Shown: positions 1 through 11,396 of the stretch, piece by piece
How positions within the stretch are numbered: position 1 is the first letter of the stretch
How the letters are laid out: each line of letters opens with the position of its first letter
Origin: Cordia subcordata
Taxonomy: Eukaryota; Streptophyta; Magnoliopsida; Boraginales; Cordiaceae
Reading direction: 5' to 3'
Length of the DNA: 64,000 bases
Assembly (NCBI GenBank): GCA_028554755.1
Contig: JAPTOF010000005.1
Location: 17,706,001 to 17,770,000 of the forward strand
Translations under genes and position numbers: made by a program
The notes under the pieces: generated by a model
What the model saw: the letters and a program-made list of their open reading frames with translations, nothing else
Database searches by the model: none
Told to the model about the DNA's origin: nothing

Positions 1-147
1 CGGGGCCTCTCTTTCAGCTAGCAAGAAGGCGATGAGGTTAGAGATTATGCCCGTGTAGCATTTGAATTGGTCCAACTGAACATATACATATATAGAGTGA
101 AAGAAAAGAATCAGTACTTCACCAGACAGGCCGATGAGAATATGCAG

Positions 148-227
148 GTGCAGGAAGTGGCATCTGGGACTTGGTGAAGAAACAAAGTGACAGGTTTCAG
201 TCTTTGCATCAAGATGGAAATGAGTAA
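148..227 (+). other. Possible last coding exon of a gene cut by the window edge
   Basis: The first 230 bases are less AT-rich than what follows and hold two short competing open frames. One follows an acceptor-like AG at 146-147 and reads through a serine/glutamine-rich tail to TAA at 225-227. The other runs from about 22 to a TGA at 172-174. The poly-T-rich sequence after 340 looks like a 3' flank. I do not recognise the protein in either frame. The real frame and strand cannot be settled without the upstream sequence. Confidence 0.2.
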
Positions 228-1211
228 TGCCTGGTTGAGTCCTGGTTCAGTGAAGGAGGAAGAAGTAGTTGAAGCTGTATGCAGTTATCCTATCTTGACA
301 AAGTAGGATTCATGTTACATTGTTTATGTTTCATAATATCACTTTTAAGTTTCCTCTTTTTTTTTTCCCCCTTATATTTTGTTTTTGTTTTGATTATAGT
401 ATTTGTTCACTAGAAATAAGATAATATCATCTGCTTCACCTAAAAATGTGTCGTCATCTATCTCAATCTGGTTACTGGCTTGCTGGTAATATTTTACATA
501 AGTAGGATTTTTATTTTTTATTATTTTTTTTCCTACGTGGAAAATCAACCTGGTGGAGTTTCACAACCAACTAGCAAACTTTAAGTGTGCAACACATCCT
601 CTATATTAAGCATTAGGTAAATCAAAGATATTTATCCAGTATAGAGGACTGGGATTGAACTTGGTCATAAGCTTATTGTGTAAATCATATGGACTAAATT
701 AGAAGGCCATTTAAGAGTACTAATTTTGAAATTTGGACTTCCTGTCAACGAGTCGTGTGGTATTGTTTTACACAAGTCTTGGAGGTTACATTTCTCGTTT
801 TTGGTGGTCATATATTATTGTTATTTTCTATTTTTTTACCAAAAAATGGAAATCATACTATAATGTTAGAATATGCACTCCATGAAATTCTGAAAAAGTT
901 GCTGCTTTTTAACAAAATCCATGTTTGAGGACAAGCTTTATAGTTAGAAAAAAGATCTCTAGAGATGTCCCATATGAATTTATCTGGCAATAACAAAAGA
1001 AAGATAACAGAATCGGCAATGAGATGTGAATATTAATAATTTAAAAAGCAATACTTTAATATCTGGTAGGAATTTGACTGCCAAGAATCTTTTTCTTTCT
1101 TTTTCTTTTGGGTCAACACTGCCAAGAATCTTAACATCATCATTACTACACATTAATTAAGGTTGTTCAAAAGTGTGTAAACTGATGCACAGAAGCCTGG
1201 AAAAGATGTAA

Positions 1212-1413
1212 GGGGATTAGTTTTTTTTTCAGAGAAAAGTATTTTTTTAAAAAAAATTATATTAAATTTGTAATAACTATTTAATTTGACTTTCAAAAAA
1301 ATTAAAACTCTGAAAAATTCAAATATAATTTTTTTTAAAAGTTAGAATTTTTAACTTCTTAAAAAAAATTGTTAAAAAAAATACTTTAAAAAAAAGCTAA
1401 TCTAAATGAGCCC
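1212..1413. mobile_element. MITE, family 1, Tourist-like
   Basis: About 200 bp, AT-rich, with imperfect inverted ends: the right end reads as GGGCTCATTTAGATTAG on the minus strand and the left end keeps GGGGATTAG. It is flanked by TAA at 1209-1211 and 1414-1416. The interior matches the other family-1 copies in this window, including TTGTAATAACTATTTAATTT-like cores. It encodes nothing. Confidence 0.65.
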
Positions 1414-1580
1414 TAAGTATGCTTAAAGCTTTTAATCTAAGTAGCTTTGACCATTAGGCATTAAATAATCCTTCCCAGTATCGAAACAGAGAATCTGCAC
1501 TCGTACAAATAAAGCAAGTGTTAGAACTTTATGACTACTTTAGTAAGAGGAATGATTTAAAAATTAGTTTGAAGATGGGG

Positions 1581-1638
<58 letters not shown>
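1581..1638. repeat. ATA/TAA trinucleotide microsatellite
   Basis: An uninterrupted run of about 19 trinucleotide units. It creates spurious open frames of isoleucine on both strands. Confidence 0.97.
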
Positions 1639-1641
<3 letters not shown>

Positions 1642-2233
1642 CGACTGAAATTAAGAATATTGTGTTTACAATTTCTTTTTTGGTTGAAACAATAAATGGT
1701 ATATTTATCCAAATTAAGAAAATTGAGAACTTAATGAGTGTGGTCCTTTTAAAATTTTTAATAGTCAATATCTATATAAAATTTCAATGAGAACACTTGA
1801 TCCTACCCAATTTTATTTTGGGTATGGGGAAATCTTATTTGGGAATTGGAGAAAAAAAGTTGATTTGGGAATTATTTCAGGGATAAAGGGCATGAAATTG
1901 ATGGCTGATCTATTCACCTGAGTTGGATGCTTAGATGAAGCAAGAATTGATACAGAAGGAATATGTGTTCTCATGGAGATTTGATCAAAGCTGCTCCCAT
2001 TCATTAGATTTCCGACTGCACTATGGATTCAGTTACAGCCCAGCACTACATAGTTGAAGAAAAGTTTAACTCCTTTTCAAGAGATTTAGATTCATATCTT
2101 AACTCCTTTCCAAGAAATTTAGATTCATTCTAGGAAAACTACGAAACTGGAAAACAACACGTTCCATTCGCGACATGCTTGAATCGCGAAGCCTGGGCGC
2201 TTTTTTATCCACAAACTAAAGTAATGGCTCCCA

Positions 2234-4098
2234 TTAGCTCGGCTGCTGATTCTGCAGAAGCGTTGAGAAATGATATTGAGACTACAATGAACAGTAGGGC
2301 TGCTCAAACATATGAGAAATTCGTTTAAAGGCTGCTTACCTGCAGCCGAGTACAGATTTCGACTACTTCAGACAAAGGTGCCCAGTCTCCAAAGTTTCTC
2401 TCTATAAACTGGTAAGCAATGCCACTGTTTCCTCTGCCAACGACGAGTAGTCCGCCTTTTATATCTTCCCCCTTCATGCTCAGCTTCATTCCCATAGCCT
2501 TTGCGCGCTTAAAATTCGCAATGACTCGAGGATTTAGTAGGAAGGCTGATATGAAGTTTTCTTTGAGCAGCTTTCCTCCACCAAGAGCTTTGAAAAATCC
2601 CTTTCCTTTGTCGTAGAGTATGGCCCCTCCCCAGTACTGCGGCCAGTAAGCTTTTACCTGGAATTATCACGATAATGTATCATCCACCATAACCTATTGC
2701 AAAGCAATAATTCAACTTAGTAGTGATATAATTTATGAACCTCTGATTCAATGCGCTCATGTAGGATCACGAACAACTGAATCCCGAGTGCATCAAATAT
2801 GGGCTTCTGGGAATATAGTCTGTAGGCATCAGCTCTACACATGACGCACCTGTTATCGAATTTGCACCCGAAGAAAAGGGTCATTCATATGATCACTCTG
2901 AAAGTTCTGGAAGTAATCATATTGTGTTGGATAATTTATTGAAATTCACTTGGCCTCCTAGGGGAGAGAAAGTAAAGTATGATCAGCAATCTAAGATACT
3001 GTCTTTACCCAGGGCGACGAATGCAGAGGAGCACCGCTGGTTTATCGCGCCATAGGTCTAACGCCTTCATTGGAGGCAAGGTTTCTACCAAGCGCTGCGT
3101 TCCTACCTTATATTCTGGAGTTAATCTCCGAACCAGAATATCCTTTATGCCAGAATATGGAGCAACATCATCAACTACCGGGGGAGGCCTTATGCAACCG
3201 CATGCTCTAGGCTCAGCAGGCATTGCAGCTACAATACCCTTAAAGAAATATCCTTCTTTTATGTCAAGATCATAAGCTGCACTGCTTGTTTCAGCAGATT
3301 TTGTACAACTTTGCGTACTTCTGGTGGGAATGGTGCTTTGCCGCCTTGTCGTGTTTGAGTGTGCTGCCAAAGGTTCTGTTTTACTCTCCATAGTCCTGTA
3401 TAGACGAGCAATGTGGCCTCTTTTCATTCCATACTGAGAAGAAAGTTCTGTTGTGCTTAAGCTGAGAAGTTCAGAAAGAGATTTCCCAGACGCCTCTAAC
3501 TTATCTGCATATTGCATAAGTGCACGATCATGCAGGTAAGTCCTGATCTCCAGAGCATCCTTGAGTGGGATAGAGAAATAGTTGTCAGAGATATGCTTTC
3601 TGTATGAAATATTCACTATTTTGCAGATGTAAAGAGAAGAATATGATATATTCCTGCCAGAAACAATGTAAAGAATTTTAATTTTTATGACATCTGGGAA
3701 AGATTCAAAGGGATTAGTCGATCCATAAAAATTCTTTTCACGCCCGGGCCGACACATGTGCTCCAGTGGCTGAGACAAAGGGCGTGATCCTATGACGATG
3801 AGCTAACCCTGAAAACCCGTGCTCATAGATGGTTTATGATGATCAATTTCATCAAGGACATATCACTGGATGCTTAAAAAAAGATTAAGAATATTAGATA
3901 GTGATGGCAGATTTATTTAGTTAAGAAGGTCGACATTACACAAACCTTCTGCTGTTGAGTCATGTTTATTGCTTTCATGTCTTCTGATTTCATAATCTTG
4001 AGGGTTGGTACATCATCCCAGCCTTCATCTAATAGCTTTGGCAGAAGTGCTTTTAGAGATCCATTCCCAACAAAATCCTCCATTGCAAAAGAAGCCAT
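2234..4098 (-). CDS. SAM-like / PRXL2-like thioredoxin-fold protein, copy A (5 exons)
   Basis: Minus-strand exons: 3946-4098, 3009-3559, 2741-2849, 2340-2657, 2234-2251. All splice sites are GT-AG and phases join, giving about 382 residues. Residues 1-100 form a helical SAM-like region (DFVGNGSLKALLPKLLDEGW, then DALEIRTYLHDRALMQYADK). The C-terminal half is a peroxiredoxin-like 2 (AhpC/TSA-related, thioredoxin-fold) domain with a CxxC at C236/C239 in RRPGCVMC and a conserved IAYQFIERNFGDWAPL block. The family is presumed redox-active, but the plant SAM-fused members have no function I can state. The tail ends earlier than in copy B: TAA replaces a His codon, removing six residues. The linker after residue 100 is shorter than in B. 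Copy B (11397-13603) is the paralogue, and a broken partial copy lies at 5608-6900. No lesion is visible in the exons. Confidence 0.85.
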
Positions 4099-4169
4099 TG
4101 TCTGACGCTGAAGGTAGCTGAAGGTAGATTTTTCAGTGACTTTCTGGATATACGCTATCAACTTGTGGA

Positions 4170-5607
4170 ATAAGGCCTTATCATAATAGAAATTAGGAGT
4201 CTACTACATTAAAAATTAAGTCTTGAACTTCCAAGCAAGCCCCTTTTAATTCTGCAGTGTTTCTAACTTCTATTCAGAAAGAGACAAAGAAAAGAAATTT
4301 CGTAAGAGAGCTGGATTATGAGCTTACATATATGGACTGCAGGATGGTCGTAGATGGCGTGCAGAATGCTGTAAGAGCCAAAAAAATAGAATGATGCATT
4401 TTTATTGGTTGAATGATGATAAGTTTACATAGATATTTTTAGTTCATTTATTGAGCAAAAAAATCGGCATTTTGTGTGGGCAGAAGATATTTGACAATTC
4501 GTGAAGTTTCAGTTGCAATTCTGCCACACAATTGCAGTTATTGAGTTGTATTGTTTTTAGCAGTAGAGCTTTGAGTAAAAGTGCTATTGAATTAAAGTAG
4601 TTAATTGTTTGGCCATGTCATTTGAGAGTTGAGCTTTTAGTTATTTTAAATTTAATATTGAATTTTTAAAAATATAAAATAGTATTTTTGAGAAAAAATT
4701 AATGAAAACAATTTCCAACATTACATAAAAACTGCTTTTCAAAAGTTTTTTTTTTTTTAAGTTCCAATGTGGAACTTCTTGTCTTTTTTTTTAAAAGTTT
4801 TTTTCAACTTATACTTTTATGTAAAAGTTTTTTTAAAAATAAGTCAAATAATTCAATTTTAACTTTTGAATTCATATAAAATACTCCTGAGATTTCAAAT
4901 ATTGGGCCAAATAGACTCTAATACTAATATGTAAGAATTTATTAGATTTATTTATATAAAATATTAATAATAGAGGGTTGAACCACCGGAAATCAAAATT
5001 GTTATTAAGATTTGAAAAGCAATAAAATTAAATATAAATTAAAAACTAAAAATTTTTATTACAACATTGTCATTTTAAATACTACTTATTTACGGAAGAG
5101 AACCGTGAATGAATGGCATCAAAAGAAGTCATTCTTTTTATATTAACTAGTGGTAAAACGTCGTGCAAGGTACGACAATATTGCCCAATTTGTCCAATCC
5201 TATTCCGTTAGCATGTAAACATAAAATATATTATAACAAATAAAATAACAGCACAATAAAAAATAAAAAACAGAATAAAAGCACAACATTTTTCTTCCTG
5301 GTGATCACTTAATCGCATGGAATTCATACAAACCTATGAATTATACCAAGAAGGTATAATAGCATCATGTTTTTGTCATTATGTGAGAAGGCTGGAAAGA
5401 CACCCTATTAACGTGGTTGATCTGATAATTTACTAACAATTTTCATATTGCAGACTGTAATTCCTTCTTGTAGCTTCTGTTCTACTTCGTAAGAAAGTTT
5501 CAGACTTATTGTTTATGTTAGATATCACGCTTGCAAGAAGTGACTCTGCACGCCCTGGATTTTCTCTTTCTCATTACTGTTCTTCCTCCCTGTTTTTTGA
5601 TTGTTGC
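4170..5607. other. Intergenic, AT-rich
   Basis: Upstream flank of PRXL2-like copy A. Roughly 4170-4525 is the arm that reappears at 6210-6900. About 4590-4930 resembles a degenerate MITE (poly-A/T tracts, short inverted motifs), but I could not define its ends. I see no gene here. Confidence 0.5.
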
Positions 5608-6900
5608 CTGCATATTGCATGAGCGCATGATCATGCAGGTAAGTCCTGATCTTCAGATCTCCAGAGATATGATTTCTGTACGAAATATTCACTATTTTGA
5701 AGATGTAGAGAGAAGAATATGATATATTCCTACCAGAAACATGTAAAGAGTTTTATTTTTATAACGTGTAGGAAAGGTTCAAGATTAGTTAAACCATAAA
5801 AATTCTTTTTTACACCCTGGGCGACACATGTGCTACAATGGCTGAGACAAAGGGCATGATCCTATTACGATGAGCTAACCCCGAAAACCCGTGCTCAGAG
5901 ATGGTTTATGATGATCAATTTCATCAAGGATATCATTGGATGCTTAAAAAAGGATTAAGAATGTTAGATAGTGATGGGAGATTTATTTAGTTAAGAAGGT
6001 CGACATTACACAAACATTCTGCTGTTGAGTCATGTTTATTGCCTTCATGTCTTCTGATTTCACAATCTTGAGGGCTGTTACATCATCCCAGCCTTCATCT
6101 AATAGCTTTGGCAGAAGTGCTTTTAGAGATCCATTCCCAGCAAAATCCTCCGTTGCAAAAGAAGCCATTGTCTGAACCTAAAGGTAGTTTTTTCAGTGAC
6201 ATTTTGGATATATGCTATCAACTCGTTGAATAAGGCCTTATCATAATAGAAATTAAGAGTCTACTACACTAAAAATTAAGTCCTGAACTTCCAAGCAAGC
6301 CCTTTTTAAGTCTTTCGTATTACCATATTTGTCGAATTGACCCTTTTCAAGTCTATAGTATTACTATATTTGTCGAATTGAACTTTAATAATTAATGTCG
6401 GTTTACAAAGAGGCAAGGTTGATACTAACTTCTACTTAAAAAAGAGAAGAAATCTTTTAAGAGAGCTGATATGAGCTTAGGTATATGGACTGCAGAACGG
6501 TCGTAGGTGGCCTGCAGAATGGTGGAAGAGCCAATAAAGAAGGATGTACTTTTAAGGGTTGAATGATGATAAGTTTTCTCGGATATTTTTAGTTCATTTC
6601 TTGAGCAAACATTTTAACATTTTGTGTGTAGTTTAGGGATGCCCCAATAATAAAAGTTGGGTTAAATGTGATTCAAGAACTGGATTCAATTTCAATCCTT
6701 GACTCTGGATTGAGATTTACTTGGTGGTTGGTTGTGGGCTGGACTATTCACTGGGTTTTACCAATTAGTAGTTGAACTTCACGAATGCCTAGTGATCACG
6801 CTTCGCTAATGTGGGTCCTCTAATATATTTAAAAAAAAAAACAGATTGACATTTTTGTGTGCGCAGACATATTTGACAATGTGAAGTTTCGGTTGCAATT
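5608..6900 (-). pseudogene. Truncated third copy of the SAM-like/PRXL2-like gene
   Basis: This is a partial duplicate of the 5' part of copy A and its upstream flank. Exon 1 is intact at 6016-6168 (MASFATEDFAGNGSLKALLP), except that the last codon changed from Lys to Asn by a change at the base before the donor GT. The remnant of exon 2 (5610-5670) has lost the intron's 3' splice site and the start of the exon, holds a short rearrangement with an in-frame stop, and stops matching after the ATGCAATATGCAG region. Nothing of the PRXL2 domain remains. The upstream flank also matches (6170-6310 and 6460-6640 against 4100-4510), interrupted by an insertion at 6629-6848. A transcript from exon 1 could only give a short peptide. 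Confidence 0.85.
6629..6848 (+). mobile_element. About 220-bp insertion, SINE-like, with A-tail and target duplication
   Basis: Found by comparing duplicates. The parental sequence at about 4470-4500 runs through without the insert. Here the matching sequence is split, and the target motif appears on both sides (ACATTTTGTGTG at 6617-6628, ACATTTTTGTGTG at 6849-6861). The insert ends in A11 plus a few bases. That form fits a short retroposon, but I see no clear tRNA-type promoter boxes, so the family is unknown. Confidence 0.6.
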
Positions 6901-8206
6901 TTGTATCTAGCACCGGCCAAATATGTATAAGATTCTATTCAGATGCCCGAATTTAGTCTAATAATAGTTTGTACTGATTTATTAAGTTTATTATATAAGA
7001 TATTAGAAGTTCTTTAAATTACTTTAATTTTTTTTTTAAAAAAAAACTTATTCAAAAATGAGATAGACGTCTAGTTTAATATAAAATTTAGAACCTGAAA
7101 TTTAAAATAAACATGTGATAGAGGGGCTCAAATTTTTAAAACAGGTATCTTACACACTCATTGACGATGAATTATTTGGTTTAATATCACACTACCTCAT
7201 AATGTATAAATGTTACAGCATTTAGTTTTATATTATTTAACTTCCTTAAGTAAGATGGTAAAAGAGAATATCATTTGCTGTTGGGAGAAAGTATATGTTT
7301 TGGGAAAAGAAAATAATTACACTTCATCCCTTTGAATATATGCAGTATAACATTTTGGCGCCCAGCTTTTTTTTTTCCCTCTCTTTTTCTTTCTCGGTAT
7401 TACTTAATCTCTTAGGATTATTAGGTATAGTGTGGAGCACTTTGATATATTTTTATGTTTTATAGCAGCTACAATCAAAGTTTCTTAACTAAGGGTTCAG
7501 GTAAATTAGTTTTTCTTGAAAGCGTTTCTTTTTCTTTTTAACAGCTTTTGATAAGAGTGTTAGCGGATCTGACTGACCATATTCATTTAATAAACTGTAT
7601 CTAAATCATGTAAGCTTTTAAAGGGTTGGTAAAATGCAACCACACCCAACCCTTGGTAGATCAACAAATGGGTTACCGTTGCTAGATTGATGGGTTCACT
7701 TATCGTTTTCTCTAAATTTAATAAAATCATGTATTTTTAACAATACAATTAATGAGATCCAATATGTGTCCTTTCAAATTACACCATAAGACCATAATCA
7801 ATACTAGAAAAGTTAATTCTTAAGCTTATAATTTATAAATCACATTAATACTTAAGCCATGTCAAAAGGCTAGTCATTTCTATTTCAAAACTAATATTAT
7901 TTGCATAATCATGACATATAAATAATTAAAACAAATTGATTTTTTTACAAAAATAATTAAAACGACTAACGGTGTGTAATTATTAATAATTTAAGGATTA
8001 AAAGATTTATTTAATAATTTATATACCAGAAGCACTAGAGAAGGTGCGTCTTACACCAAGGATCAGTAAACTTATACTTCCAAATAATATTTTTCTATCT
8101 TCATAACTTGCGCATTAAAATTTTTCAATATATCATTAAAATCAACTCTCTAGATGAAATTTGTAACTATTCAATTTTCGATGTCACGTGACCCTCAACT
8201 GACTTC
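6901..8206. other. Intergenic, AT-rich upstream flank of the PPR gene
   Basis: No gene, tRNA or clear mobile-element ends seen. Poly-A/T tracts are frequent. The promoter of the PPR gene should lie at the right end, but no TATA box stands out. Confidence 0.5.
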
Positions 8207-8231
8207 ATGATCGCCACCTTCCCGCCAAAAA

Positions 8232-10487
8232 ATGAGGCATCCGCTTCAGACAACTATGTCCAACATCTCCAACCACTATTCCACGCTTCTGAAACTATGG
8301 TGCCAAACCCAAAACCAAAACCAAGCCAAGACACTCCATGGCTTGATCATCAAAACCATTACAAACCCAGAAACCTTTTTGCTCAACAACCTCGTAAACT
8401 CTTACTACAAGCTGAACAACTTACGATATGCTCGTAAAGTGTTCGACAAAATTCCCAGGCCGAATCAGTTCTCATGGAACACCATCCTCTTAGCCTACTC
8501 AAAAACTGGAAACATAGTAAAGATGGAAGAATTGTTCAATTTGATGCCAAGGAAAGATGGGGTTTCTTGGAATTTGTTTATTTCGGGGTATGCTTCACGT
8601 GGGAGGATTGAGATGGCATTAGAGGCTTATAAGTTGATGTTGGAAAGAGGGTTGAGGGATTTGAATAAGATAACGTTTTCAACGATGATTATTGTTTCGA
8701 TGAGGGAGAATTGGGTTGGATTGGGTAGGCAACTTCATGGGCAAGTAGTGAAATTCGGGTTTGGGTCCTATGTTTTTGTAGGGAGTCCTTTGGTGGATAT
8801 GTACGTGAAGGCAGGGTCTATAGGGGACGCGAGGAGGGTTTTTGATGAGCTTCCGGAGAGGAATGTGGTTATTTATAATACGATGATGATGGGTTATATG
8901 AGGTGTGAGATGGTGGAGGAGTCATGGAGTGTTTTTAATTTTATGCCTGAGAAGGACTCGATTTCCTGGACAACGATGATTACGGGCCTAATGCAGAATG
9001 GTTTATATAGTGAAGCGATTGATTTGTTTAGAAAAATGAGATTGGAGGGATTTGCTATGGATCAGTTTACTTTTGGAAGTACATTAACTGCTTGTGGAGG
9101 TCTTAAGGCCTTCAAAGATGGCAAGGAAATTCATGCTTATGTGGTTAGAACTGATCATATGGATAACGTGTTTGTCGGCAGTGCTCTAGTTGATATGTAT
9201 TTGAAGTGTAGAAGCCTTAAGTATGCAGAGAGAGTCTTTCATAGGATGAAGCACAGAAATGTTGTGTCTTGGACTGCAATGGTTGTGGGCTACGGGCAGA
9301 ATGGGTACAACGAAGAAGCACTTCGAATCTTTTGTGAGATGCAGACAAATGGAATAGATCCTGATGAGTATACGTTGGGGAGTGTGATCAGCTCATGTGC
9401 CAATCTTGCAAGTTTGCAAGAGGGTGCTCAGTTTCATGCTCAAGCACTAGTTTCAGGCCTGACATCCTATATTATTGTTTCTAATGCTCTCATAACTCTG
9501 TATGGTAAATGTGGAAGTTTGGAAGAGGCTAGTAGATTGTTTAATGAGACGAGGATGAGGGATGAAGTGTCTTGGACTGCACTGATTTCAGGATATGCAC
9601 AATTTGGGAAAGCAAATGAAACAATTGATTTATTTGAGAAAATGTTGGCCCGTGGTCTGCAGCCAGATGCTATTACTTTCATTGGGATTCTTTCTGCTTG
9701 CAGCAGGGCAGGACTGGTAGACAAAGGCCGCCTGTATTACAAATCAATGATGGAAGATTACAGAATTGTGCCAATTCTTGATCATTATTCTTGCATGATT
9801 GATCTATTCAGTCGAGCTGGGCGCTTAGAAGAGGCAAAGGATTTTATAGAGAAGATGCCTTGCCCTCCTGATGTGATTGGCTGGGCTACATTATTGAGCT
9901 CATGTAAAATTCATGGTAATTTGGAAATTGGAAAATGGGCTGGGGAGACTCTTTTGGAATTAGAGCCGCAAAATCCTGCTGGTTATATCTTGCTATCAAG
10001 CATCTATGCTGCTAAAGGCAAATGGGATGAGGTGGCACGTTTAAGAAGAGGAATGAGAGACAAGGGTGCAAGAAAAGAACCAGGATATAGTTGGATTAAG
10101 TACAAGAGCAAAGTGCATATTTTCTCAGCTGATGATAAGTCAAATCCATTTCTGGATCAGATATATGCGGAGCTGGAGAAATTAAACCCTAAAATGATAG
10201 AGGAGGGATATCTTCCAGATTTGAGTTCTGTCTTGCATGATGTGGAGTCGTCCGAGAAAATAAAGATGCTGAATTACCACAGTGAGAGGCTTGCTATTGC
10301 TTTTGGTTTGAGGTTCATTCCTCCTGGTCAGCTCATAAGAGTAATGAAAAACCTCAGGGTATGTGGTGATTGCCACAGTGCAACAAAAATCATTTCTAAG
10401 ATTACCAAGAGAGAAATTCTTGTACGAGATGCTGTTCGCTTCCATTTATTTAAAGATGGAATATGTTCTTGCGGTGATTTCTGGTGA
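8232..10487 (+). CDS. PPR-DYW protein (PLS class, RNA-editing type)
   Basis: An intronless frame of 751 codons, typical of PLS-class PPR genes. A second ATG at 8256 gives 743 residues, and its N-terminus (MSNISNHYSTLL) agrees better with what I remember of the Arabidopsis protein At1g68930, so 8256 may be the true start. Tandem P, L and S repeats run from about residue 45 to 570, followed by E/E+ motifs and a C-terminal DYW domain. The deaminase-like signature is intact: HSE in YHSERLAIAFG, CGDCH, and a C-terminal CSCGDFW (DFW rather than DYW). Such proteins bind organelle transcripts and specify C-to-U editing, so a mitochondrial or plastid location is expected. The editing site cannot be read from the sequence. 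The minus-strand PRXL2-like copies lie on both sides. Confidence 0.93.
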   Translation: MRHPLQTTMSNISNHYSTLLKLWCQTQNQNQAKTLHGLIIKTITNPETFLLNNLVNSYYKLNNLRYARKVFDKIPRPNQFSWNTILLAYSKTGNIVKMEELFNLMPRKDGVSWNLFISGYASRGRIEMALEAYKLMLERGLRDLNKITFSTMIIVSMRENWVGLGRQLHGQVVKFGFGSYVFVGSPLVDMYVKAGSIGDARRVFDELPERNVVIYNTMMMGYMRCEMVEESWSVFNFMPEKDSISWTTMITGLMQNGLYSEAIDLFRKMRLEGFAMDQFTFGSTLTACGGLKAFKDGKEIHAYVVRTDHMDNVFVGSALVDMYLKCRSLKYAERVFHRMKHRNVVSWTAMVVGYGQNGYNEEALRIFCEMQTNGIDPDEYTLGSVISSCANLASLQEGAQFHAQALVSGLTSYIIVSNALITLYGKCGSLEEASRLFNETRMRDEVSWTALISGYAQFGKANETIDLFEKMLARGLQPDAITFIGILSACSRAGLVDKGRLYYKSMMEDYRIVPILDHYSCMIDLFSRAGRLEEAKDFIEKMPCPPDVIGWATLLSSCKIHGNLEIGKWAGETLLELEPQNPAGYILLSSIYAAKGKWDEVARLRRGMRDKGARKEPGYSWIKYKSKVHIFSADDKSNPFLDQIYAELEKLNPKMIEEGYLPDLSSVLHDVESSEKIKMLNYHSERLAIAFGLRFIPPGQLIRVMKNLRVCGDCHSATKIISKITKREILVRDAVRFHLFKDGICSCGDFW

Positions 10488-11396
10488 TAGGCAGCAGTGG
10501 CGGTCAAAGCTATTCAGATACTTGCAAATGCACTGTGCATTTGGTCAAGACCCAAAACTGTACAGGTGAACAAAATTAGCTCCTCTCTAAGAAATTTTGA
10601 TTTTTTTTGTGTAAAACTAGAAGACAGGAAGCCGACATGCGTGATCTGCAAATGCTTTTATGAATTTACTCATTGGATTTATGTAGTGATTGGCATTGGC
10701 GCTTAGAAAATATAAACTACTGGAGCTAGGACGTTTTCACAAGTGACCATGGTAAGCATAGGATGCCGATCATTGGTCCAGCTTTTAGTTTACTGGAAGA
10801 ATAATCACATGACTATTGCTAGAAATTCAATACACAACCTACATGTAGTGAAGCAAAAATAATCATTATATTCTAGAATAATAGACATAACACGACTATT
10901 CAGGTTTGTGTGAGTAAAGCTGAAAGCATTGTTCCTTTTTATTGCATTAAAATTTCAAGCTGTCCCAATTCATATAACCTTTCAGATATTGTAGCTATTT
11001 TTTGTAGAGTAGTACACATTGTCTTTTTATGATGGTGCAGAAGAATATTTTATTCTCTGGAGAGATTATCTAGCACATGGTTGATTCTGGTTGTATGGAA
11101 TTGCAAAAAAATATGTATGTTATAGGATACTTCTATTTTGTCTTTCATCAGATAACAATTTGCTATGCCTGAGAAAATGATAGATTATCAGTTTACAACA
11201 GATATAGAGACCTGCAAATTTCCCTCTCCTTCAAACCATTTGGTGCACGACAATGATTAAAGAGAATATATCTAAAGATAATCCAAGTGGTGGTATATGT
11301 CAGTAAATTACAATGCTGACACAGCAGAGCACCTGAAAACAGAAAAGTTGTGGATAAGTAGCATTTCTTGTGTTGCACTTGGTGAATATCTGAACA
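10488..11396. other. 3' flank of the PPR gene and downstream flank of PRXL2-like copy B
   Basis: Convergent 3' ends. Short open frames exist in this stretch but show no family features. It probably holds both 3' UTRs. Confidence 0.5.

Larger units (their letters stand above)
300..2233. other. Intergenic, AT-rich, with one MITE and one microsatellite
   Basis: No convincing gene is seen. The stretch holds a MITE-like element (1212-1413), a long ATA/TAA microsatellite (1581-1638) and an imperfect tandem pair of about 32 bases (2068-2133) whose units carry AGATTTAGATTCAT-like cores. The tandem pair lies in the likely 3' UTR or 3' flank of PRXL2-like copy A. The open frame across the microsatellite is a poly-isoleucine artefact. 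Confidence 0.6.

Noticed and set aside
1518..1790. Open frames with long isoleucine runs on both strands
   Set aside because: Created by the ATA/TAA microsatellite at 1581-1638.
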